DNA of 64,000 nt from Hyphodiscus hymeniophilus (Eukaryota; Ascomycota; Leotiomycetes; Helotiales; Hyphodiscaceae): assembly GCA_016508695.1 (NCBI GenBank), contig VNKQ01000004.1, forward strand, positions 186,001-250,000, read 5' to 3'. Of this stretch, positions 56,026 to 64,000 are shown piece by piece. The translations under genes and the position numbers were made by a program. How positions within the stretch are numbered: position 1 is the stretch's first letter; each line of letters opens with the position of its first letter. The notes beneath the pieces are model-generated. The model saw only the letters and a list, made by a program, of their open reading frames with translations. It was not told where the DNA came from and did not search any database.

Positions 56026-56851
56026 GATGCTATCTCGAAATAGTGCTCAACAGTTCTTGTTCGAGTTCAACTTTGATTAGGCAAGTAATCTTGGGGGAGC
56101 AACTCGATTTGTTTCCTTTATAGTCGGGGATGACAGCGGTCATGTACTTGTACGTATGATGTTTTGAGAATCGGGCGTTCATGCGTCGGCGGATTTTGTG
56201 CAAACTCCGAGTCTAGTGAATTTCCCTGAACTTTATTCAACAAGCAACTCGGTCTACACGTATCTGATGACTCCCATCTTGTGCAAGTCCGAAAGATTCG
56301 AGCAAGTCCGAAAGAATCCCAAGTGATGTAGCTAAAGTCCGAAAATATGATGTCGATTCGGCGACTTGATTGGCAGCGAGTACGATTTCATCGTCTATCC
56401 AATATAAGCTGTGAAAGTTTGTACTACGTCAATCATTGAGACATCTCGATAACGCCGATATGGAGTCTTGTCTCAAGTCAGCTTGTTTGGGGGTTGTGCG
56501 TTGGAAGCTTTCCCAGATGGCCTGGTGCTTCGGTTCGAGTGAATCGAGTCCGAATCTCCAAAACACCCATCCATTGTTTGATCAATGCAAATTATTTCCA
56601 CCCAGCCTTTATACTTCCAATACTGAGTCATATCGTATTCGTCGCTACCTATTCTGGTGCCTTCGCATCCAACTCATCATGTAATAACATATCCACTGCG
56701 CCGTTATCAAATTCTAAACCGTCCCGATGCTGAATAGTCAAGCCGCCTCCTAAATCAATGACCCACCATCTTATACAGCTTTTTACCCATATACACCCAC
56801 CTGCACAGGCTCTACCATATGTTCGCGGTAGGTCGTTCGCGATTCCGGGAA
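56026..56851. other. Intergenic region
   Basis: About 830 nt, AT-rich near 56260-56420. A short repeat AAGTCCGAAAGA occurs around 56283-56345. No gene was found. Confidence 0.5.
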
Positions 56852-57212
56852 TTATATGCCGCCCCCTTCACGAGAAGCATCAGCATTTCGTCTGCGGCAT
56901 GTACATGTACCTAGGTATGTCTGTAGCGCTAAAGTGTGGGATTGCGATCGTACCACTTCTTCCTGTCGCAACTGAGTAGTTCTCTTTTGATCCCGCCTTC
57001 TTCGCAGCTTCAGATTGTCGTAAGACTGCTCTCCATTTCATCCCAATAAAGAGGGCACCCCCGCCGAACAGAGCCATGAAGAGGATGGGCCGACGTCTGC
57101 ACACACGCAATCGTCAGTATAGAGCATTTCATAGCGTATTTAACAGGGTTATAAGTTTTTTTGAGGGAGGTAAAAATACTTCGTACACAAATATGTTTCG
57201 CTGAGCAGCCAT
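56852..57212 (-). CDS. Conserved small membrane protein, 60 residues
   Basis: Three exons (57212..57187, 57096..56954, 56865..56852) encode 60 residues. MAAQRNIF, completed by the split codon, runs into VRRPILFMALFGGGALFIG, a basic patch plus one membrane helix, then KWRAVLRQSEAAKKAGSKEN. The message ends YSVATGRSGGGI, in which the last residues come from a 14-nt terminal exon (donor GTACGA, branch GCTGAT, acceptor GAAG). Without that splice the frame runs on to a less likely tail ending PQTKC. Short fungal proteins with the same layout and a Gly-Gly-Gly-Ile end are familiar and appear mitochondrial or ER-like; the role is unknown. Confidence 0.74.
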
Positions 57213-59549
57213 TGTGCCTGCAGTGGATGGTCTGGACCTCGTTGAGATCGTATCTAAAGCTGCAGCTTGTTTGAGAGGCTGTGGACAGCGAATCCTTGTA
57301 AAGTCTAGAGATCAATTATATAAACTCAGCTGTTTGTAAAGGCTGCGGGACGATGTGACAGTTCGTAAGAGCAACAGTGATCGATTTGGGAGGTTCACGA
57401 TGGGGTTGGTGAAGAGTTGACAGCCGCTGCTCGCGTGCTTCAAAGAAGGCCGTGAGAGCTTGCCCCACTTCCCCAGAATGCGCTAAGCAGGTCGATGCAG
57501 GACGGACTATTATTCCTCCCGTCCGTTGTCTATGAGCTCATAAAATATTCCAACACTGAAAATATTGAGGACAGCGCTTGATACTTCTCCATGCATCTTG
57601 GATCGTATATTGTACATAATCTTTACCGGACTACGTTCAGAAAGCTGGATAAGCGTCAAGTGGCGCGATACACGGGGACAGACTCCAGAGCGGATTATCT
57701 TCTGTTCAGCGCTGAAGACCTGCTCACTGGATTATGACGACAGGTGTCTGGCGAACTATCTATGACAAGATAATGCCCCTTCAGATACTGCGAGACTTGA
57801 AGGGAGCGTCTTCTATATTAAGTTCGTGGAGGATGAAGTTGCTGATATGAACGTCTCCTTGCAAGTATGGGAGTTCGAGATGGGTCAATGTTTCTTCGTA
57901 CTTCTTTTCCCTTTAATTAGCTTCACCTTCACGTGTTTGCAACGCCAGTTCTCACATAGGAGGTGTCTAGTGATTTATTGAGGCTGTTTAGCTGATACAA
58001 ATCAAGTGGTTTGTGCAGACTCGAAATATATAACCCGGGACCAATTGGGGTTTACATATACTTTAGACAACTCGCCGCAAATAAAACCTATTTGAGACAC
58101 AGCGTTTAGGTGTTTGAAGTTTGGACTCGGATTCAAAGGAGATCCTTGACAGGTATAAAGATCGCCAGGATCGGTCGATGAGTTTAACCCCGTGTATTGC
58201 AGAAACGACACCTCAACCCATTACTCCTTGCGCAAGTTCGCAGTCCTGAACCACACAGCTTTGCCGAACAGAGTTTACCTTCTTCACGAGCCTGCATAAG
58301 CAGACAGCGCAGTGAAAACTTCGCATCGTCTGGAGACAGTGGAAAACCAGAGACACTTTGAGCGATGGACAAGGTATGCAAGCATCATGGCCCATTACTC
58401 TTTTCCAAATATTGGGGAATCCGGAGATGAAGCCTCTTCATGAGAGGCATTCAGGGATTAAGCTGAATAGAACAAATACTACACTTGATCAAAGCCTTTT
58501 GGCAAAGAGAAGATGAGGGAGAAAAGGAGAAGTTTTACGAGGTGGGCGAGGGAAGGTACATATACTTTTCTGATTCGCTGACTGTTTGCTCTGTTTGCTC
58601 TTTTTTCCTTAATCAGTTATACTAATTTATTTCACGAGCTCATGTTGCCTAGTCGGCGTGTGAATCATGGTGAGGGAGTCAGGCAAGTTTGCGAATTGAA
58701 TTACTGCTTCGGGGAATTTACAAGGCGTTGCCTAGAGCCAACCCAATCCGTTATTTGCCGTATTTGCATTATTTGATTTGATCCCTGATTGAGAAAGGCA
58801 GCCACAATGTGTTTTCAATATTCCTACCTTCCACTTACTGGAGGAAAGTAGTGGTTCAAGATGCGACATCATGTAATAGAGACGTCACATGATCAGTTTT
58901 CGTACCGCGGCCTCAAGATACGGGAGGGCACCATCAGTGATGCACATCGCTTTCGTTCGGCCGTCCATAAAATCGTTTTACCCGCACAAATTGTCCATGC
59001 GAGTGATGGTGATGTGACATTACTTAAGGGTCGGCACATCCGTATATTGGGACAAGGAAAGAGCTGGCACCGTACGTTCCAATAGACTTTGATGTAATGC
59101 TTCATTTATCCTGTCACCCCACCCAGGGTTTTTCAGCTCAAAAAATGCTGGGAGCTTGGCTTGACCCGAACGGGTGAGAAAAGAAGCTTGTCGGTCTGAC
59201 AGAAAGCCTGGCCCGATTCCCTCGCGTCCAACAAGGTTGAAGTCGCTTATCGGTGATGACTGAGCTAGGCTTGCTGGATCATATGCTTACTTACCCGAAA
59301 TGTAGCCTATTCTAAAACCCCAGTCGGTGCTTGACCCTTAGATGTTGCATAGGCTTTTGTTTTGCAAAAGAGATGAGGTTGAGTTGAATCCTGAGTGATC
59401 AGCTCGTTAAGGAATTTCTCACCCCTATTCCCTTGATTGACTGGAAGCTACTTGTAAGCTATCCTAAAAAGTCTGTCTTCAAAGCCACACAATACTGTAC
59501 CTCGGCATTTTCAATCACCTCTATTGAGGCAAATTTACCTCGTATTCGA
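57213..59549. other. Gene-poor region
   Basis: In 2.3 kb no frame longer than about 85 codons has a recognisable motif on either strand. It lies next to a HET pseudogene and may contain further eroded genes. Confidence 0.5.
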
Positions 59550-60623
59550 TTACAGGAAACGTTTTGCATTTTCATTATTCCGAAACTGAAGTATCGTACT
59601 ACTACAGCAGGCTTCGATTCCGGTGTCCTCTTTGTACGCGAGCAAGATAGCACACCTGGTCCAAATAACGCCTGGTCCGCAATCTAGAAGTGCGGCGTAC
59701 ACATTCAGATCGTAGGGTGTTACCTGTAACTCGATTTCAAGTCCAATATTGGTTATGATGTAAGCTCTGATTTCGTGGTCCTCTTCCATTGTCGACACGT
59801 CACTGCAATCCTCAAATCGAGCTATAGAAGGAGCCAGTAAAGGCAGCACGTTAAAAGCTCCAAGTCGCACTGGTTTCATATCGTCAGCTGTCCAAGCAAA
59901 GATCGAATGGTCATGCGAGTGCTTGATTATTTCTTCTTGTAATCGAACAAACGCTCGATCGCCTTCACCGTATAGTAAAGGCAAATTCACCTGGAAGATT
60001 CCAAAGAGGGTATAGGCAATATCCTCAACTCGAGTAGCCTCTCGATTGGCTGCCCATGACATCCTGACGGCCACAGGATACAGCAGAATGTTCTGAGGAT
60101 CTGTCAACACTTTAGCTGGAATTCGTATCAGGTGCTGTGCGTTGTTTGCGATATCGTGCTTAGATGCTAGCCGAGAAAAGTGCTGGTCGTAGAAAATTAC
60201 ATCTACTGGAGCCAAAAGTTCCTGCAAAGTCCATGCCCTTGTAAACCAAGAACTACCTGCAATCCGTTCACATAACGTTGTAACCTCGCCAGCAGTGACA
60301 TCTTGAAGATAGGCGTAGCACTTTTTCGCATTTGCATACCACTCGTACATGCTGTTTATTGCTTCAGAGAGCTCGGCACTACTGTCTTTGTCTATGCAGC
60401 ACGTATCAACCCACGCATAGTTCAGACCATCTTGGATAGCCTGGCGGCAGCAGAACCGTATTTTGGACTACCCAGGCATCCAGCGCCGATGAGTGCCCTT
60501 GATGTCGTTGAAGGTGACCTCTTGTCCATGGACCCATCGGTGCGATAGGATTGCGTAGTCTGGTCGTCCTTGAGAGGCATTAAATTCTTCCAGCTCCAAT
60601 GTCGCGGCGTTAATCAATCTCAT
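59550..60623 (-). pseudogene. HET-domain (heterokaryon incompatibility) gene with an in-frame stop
   Basis: The frame opens MRLINAATLELEEFNASQGR and continues YAILSHRWVHGQEVTFNDIK, the usual HET start. At 60468-60470 a TAG interrupts it where the family usually has Tyr (Gly-Tyr-Ser-Lys). The same frame then goes on with SKIRFCCRQAIQDGLNYAWV, DTCCIDKDSSAELSEAINSM, WFTRAWTLQELLAPV and AYTLFGIFQVNLPLLYGEG, all core HET motifs. Translation past the stop gives about 357 codons, shorter than many family members, so the C-terminal part may also be eroded. HET proteins trigger cell death after fusion of incompatible hyphae; this copy should give only about 51 residues unless the stop is read through. 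An intron removing the TAG without loss of motif was not found. Confidence 0.88.
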
Positions 60624-60927
60624 ATCCACAGCGCTGCAGCTTGCTACGGTAATAGGATATGAGGATGTAGTATGATTAATAAGTACTGTAGCAACTCAGC
60701 CCAGAAAGGTGCATCGCTAAGTTAGTCCAAGAGATGGCACAGCCACAATTGGCTGTTACATTTGTAAGCGAATCGAAGCCCACCTGGTGCACTGTAGAAC
60801 CTTAATGATGGCCTTACAAAGTCTAATTTTCTCAAAATATCAAAATGATCTACACAGACTGAATACAATAGTCGAGCACAGTCCATCCTGGCGGGTGCTT
60901 GGATTCGACAATAGTTTTTTCCCTCCC
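60624..60927. other. Short intergenic region
   Basis: 304 nt between two leftward genes, holding the 3' end of the SUR7-like gene; no feature seen. Confidence 0.5.
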
Positions 60928-62081
60928 TTATTCGCCCCCAGCCTGTCGATATGGCTCGTAAGCGGCGCTAATATCCTTCGTCTGTGTATTCCCAAACGGC
61001 TGCAGTGGAATACCTCTCGTCGAGTGCCTTGCCAACTCAATCTCATCCTCATCTTCATCCTCGCCCCCACCAAAACCCCTCCGGTTCAGAATATCCTCAT
61101 CATTGGGAATACCTCTGACCGCGGGTTGCTTTTCAATTTGTGTGTACTTCTGCCTTTTCCACGTCCCGACTTTCTTTAGCAGCTGCAGAGTCCGAGTTCG
61201 TTTGGGTGCAGCGAACGTTTCGGTGCCGACTCCGCTCTTGTCCATGCCACTATGATCGATGACTCCCACTCCTCTTGCCATTCCACGTTGTCTGCCTTGC
61301 TTGCTTTGGTGGCGATAAGATACGCAGAGCAGAATGGAATTGAGCAACATGAGTACCGTTGCGATCCAGCTTACGATGAAGAGTTTGCTCCCAAGTGCTG
61401 TCTTGATGCCCGCTGACAGAAGTGCTGCGTTCCATTTGCCTTTCAGGTTTATGAAAACTCCCAATGCAGCACCGGACGCTGCGAGGAGAAATATCGTCGC
61501 CAGGATAGATGTGAACGCGCTCGCAATAACTGCTCGAGGGACACAGCAGCTGAGAATGTTCATGCCTTTTGTGAGTACTGTGAGGAGTAAAGCGAGGATG
61601 TATGCGATGCCAAGGAATTGGGACAAGTGACCGTATGATGGGATTGAAACCAGCCCGTGGGAGCCTTGCAAGCCTGTTGAATCTAGCTTCAGACCAGTAG
61701 ATGGGCTAAAGCTGAACCCAAAATGAGGAGTGCTACAGGTCACAGAGGAGTTCGTGTCTGTGCAAGACGTGAAGAGGGAGATTGTAGTCCAATTTCCGAT
61801 TCCCAGAGACGAAGAATTCGCATTTGATCCCACCAGGTCAGTGCCTGAGACTTTTGATAAATCCGAAAGGTATGTAGAGTTGGAAAGTTTTGAGGAAACG
61901 GAGAGTGCTCCCGTATTTGCCTTGTACGGTCAGTATTGTACAGTCAAAGTCTTGGAGATTTTACCTTGAGAAAGAACCAATCCACCAAGACATGCTTATT
62001 TGTACCAGCGATGAGTACAAGGAGAATCAAAAGAGTAGAGAGACCCGCAAGTCCCAGTGAGATAAAAAGAGCACCCCTCAT
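60928..62081 (-). CDS. SUR7/PalI-family membrane protein
   Basis: Exons 62081..61965 and 61920..60928 give 369 residues. The start MRGALFISLGLAGLSTLLIL is a signal anchor (TM1). Exon 2 begins with an extracellular loop rich in Ser/Asn with the paired Cys motif GNWTTISLFTSC..TCS. Three further helices follow: LGIAYILALLLTVLT, AFTSILATIFLLAASGAALG and KLFIVSWIATVLMLLNSIL. The cytosolic tail is basic, then acidic (GGEDEDEDEIELARHS). This four-helix layout with a Cys-containing first loop is that of SUR7/PalI proteins of plasma-membrane domains (eisosomes) or pH signalling; which one is not decided. The ATG at 62081 was chosen because it supplies TM1 and splices in phase (45-nt intron). Confidence 0.84.
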
Positions 62082-62854
62082 ATTTGCTTCTCCTCACAGC
62101 CAGCTTCAGGATAAAGGGCGTCAGGGAAATATCACGAGAAAGAAGGTTCCCATCGACGGGGAAATACATGAGAATATTAGGGAAATCTCCACGAAGAGTA
62201 CTCGTAAGATTAAAATTAGAATCTCGGGATCCAGAACTTCGGTAGACATTTGTCAACTGCGCCTTGCTGATTCAAACCCATAAGGCCGTGTAGGCCGTGA
62301 TAGGGCCCCTGTCAGGAGTCGCTTAAGAGGCGCTCTCATGGTACCGCCAGCCGCTCCTGGCTATTTTGGCGAATTACTCAACCTTAAACCTCCTCAGCCG
62401 TACACAATCTTGTTGGTTATTGGAGGACTGCAGTGGGTTCACAGGGTGAGCTGGGGCCCGTATGCCGGTTTTGGAGATATCCAGTGATAAGCCTTGGAGC
62501 TTTGTCCACCACACGTCAGCACTAGAGCCCTTGAACGGCGAAGTTGGGAACGTGGGTATTGCTCTTTTTATGGGAGCTTCAGCCAAGTCTTCCTGTCTCG
62601 CAGCGGATTCGACGTTCCTGGTAGTATTGAGACTTTGTGAATTGTAATCGGGCGAGCCGATCCTATTTCCGAACGACATAATTAGCATAGCCTGCTGCAG
62701 CCCTAGAGTTGCTGACCAGGGCCGTGCAGTCCTGGTGTGGTCAATCTCCTTTTACGAGTAGTTTCTGGGTCATATATCTTCACATGGTCCGCAATTCTCC
62801 TTCACAACGGCGTGTCTTTCCTCGAGTTATATTCTTAATTGCAATTCTTGAAAG
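62082..62854. other. Divergent intergenic region
   Basis: About 770 nt between divergent starts; only short frames without motifs. Confidence 0.5.
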
Positions 62855-64000
62855 ATGGCGTGGGTTTCTGTTATCTCGTTCGCGGTTGCATGCTTCGTCT
62901 CTTCTGCAGCAGGAGCAAGTTTTCAAGTCCAAGTTGGCGAAAATGCAACCCTCACCTTCGATCCATTGACCATCACTGCAGCAGTGGGCGATACTGTCAC
63001 ATACAACTTTCATCCAAAGGTAGAGCCTCCCAATTTCAAGCTCAGTCAAACATTAATTGACCATGCCAGAACCATTCTGTCACACAATCTTCTTTCCAAG
63101 ACCCGTGCCATCCCCTTGCTGGGGGGTTCTTTTCTGGATTCGTACCCACCGCAGATCTCACTGCGGCCTCACCAACGACGTGGACCATCACGATCAATGA
63201 TACCAAGCCAGTCTGGGTGTATTGTGGCCAGACGACTGGAAATCACTGTCAGAATGGAATGGTCCATGCCATCAATGCGTTCGTCCACTAAAGAACGGAA
63301 CATGAACTCTGCTAACTGAACTTAGTCCCACGACTGGCAATACAATTGACGCTTTCAAGGCTGCTGCAAAGTCTGCCTCGACAAGCTCATCCCCGCCTGG
63401 TGGATTGCCAATTGGCGGACTGAGGAAGACGAGCGTTCAAGTTGGTCCAGGCGGCAATCTTACGTATTCACCAAACAATATCACTGCTCTCGTTGGAGAA
63501 GTCATCGAGTTCGCATTCAATCCAAAGGTAAGATTTCTTTGCAGGCTTTGAAGCCAAGTTACTGACTTACCCAGAACCATTCAGTTGTGCAATCGAGCTT
63601 TCAAGATCCATGCCATCCACTCGCCGCAGGAGGATTTAGCAGCGGCTTCCTTCCCACCGCTGTCTCCCCGTCCGGTGCAACATTCCAGATCGTGATCAAT
63701 GACACGAAGCCAGTTTGGTTTTATTGTGCCCAAACAGCTAAAAATCACTGCCAAAGTGGTATGGTGGGAAGTGTCAACGCCCCAACTTCCGGCAACACAC
63801 TTGAAGCTTTCATTGGTCTTGCTGCCAAAGCATCCGGTAGCACCATTGAACCAAATGCTCCATTGGGAGGAATCTTGACCGTCAATGGAACTGTTGTCAC
63901 AGCAGACATCGGCAATGTTTTTGATCCAAGCAATACATCCAGTACAAATACCAATACCACGGTCTCGAACGTACCACCGCCTGGCAGCTCCATTCCCCCA
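62855..64000 (+). CDS. Secreted two-domain cupredoxin-like (extracellular serine-rich) protein, 3' end missing
   Basis: Exons 62855..63019, 63070..63278, 63326..63527 and 63575 onward past the window edge. MAWVSVISFAVACFVSSAAG is a signal peptide. Each of two domains has the plan Q-V-G-x-x-x-x-L-T-[FY], a splice site after NPK or HPK, then NHSV-x-QSSFQDPCHPLA, INDTKPVW-x-YC, and NHC-x-x-GMV. The first NHSV His, the YC Cys, the NHC His and the GM Met are the expected type 1 copper ligands, intact in both copies. The introns before the two NHSV motifs fall at the same codon boundary, so the domains arose by duplication of an exon pair. After domain 2 the chain turns Ser/Thr/Pro-rich, as in wall-bound serine-rich cupredoxins. 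A GPI anchor probably lies beyond the window. Confidence 0.86.

Noticed and set aside
56880..56953. Unspliced C terminus ending PQTKC for the 60-residue protein
   Set aside because: A standard intron with branch and acceptor yields the SGGGI ending, which fits the family pattern better.
60840..61179. Frames antisense to the tail of the SUR7-like gene
   Set aside because: Shadows of the acidic and basic tail; no independent support.

Overview
This window is nuclear DNA from a filamentous ascomycete (Pezizomycotina). The evidence is the gene content: a class I-type chitin synthase, a URA2/pyrABCN pyrimidine enzyme, YVC1, SEC1, a LaeA-like methyltransferase, a HET domain, a SUR7-family protein and a fungal CYP. 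Gene structure agrees: introns are mostly 45-80 nt with GT..AG ends and CTRAY-like branch sites close to the acceptor, and genes lie on both strands without operons. A leotiomycete (Helotiales-like) origin would fit but is only a weak guess. All exon models were spliced by hand from reading frame, splice sites and remembered family motifs; no alignment was run.

Layout. 1-9.2 kb: 5' part of URA2/pyrABCN (-), divergent from the vacuolar TRP channel YVC1 (+), then chitin synthase (-). 10.1-14.5 kb: a ketopantoate reductase-like gene with an apparent 5' frameshift, an unknown protein and a DUF7730-like protein. 14.9-18.0 kb: a divergent pair encoding alpha-acetolactate decarboxylase (-) and a catabolic-type acetolactate synthase (+), together a complete bacterial-style pyruvate-to-acetoin route. 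18.2-21.1 kb: a GPI-anchored secreted protein and a fasciclin-domain membrane protein. 22.4-24.9 kb: a decaying patch with a cytochrome P450 carrying a 1-nt frameshift and a relic of a PAS/histidine-kinase gene. 25.8-32.1 kb: two divergent genes for low-complexity proteins that share a His/Glu motif across a 2.5 kb intergenic region. 32.1-33.5 kb: an AT-rich degenerate minisatellite. 33.6-48.7 kb: an unknown helical protein, ubiquitin C-terminal hydrolase, PDX3, a secreted debranching-enzyme-like glycosidase, a barbiturase/cyanurate-type ring-opening amidohydrolase, SEC1 and a ZIP zinc transporter. 49.4-57.2 kb: a nine-exon LaeA-like methyltransferase, an unknown protein, an MFS carrier, an aldo-keto reductase and a 60-residue membrane protein. 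57.2-64 kb: gene-poor sequence, a HET pseudogene with an in-frame stop, a SUR7/PalI-like protein and the start of a two-domain secreted cupredoxin.

How they work together: most are independent housekeeping genes. The clear functional unit is the acetolactate synthase/decarboxylase pair with its shared 354-nt promoter, the strongest candidate for an unusual, probably horizontally acquired system. Several 1-nt frameshifts, some in homopolymers, suggest either local gene decay or residual sequencing error.
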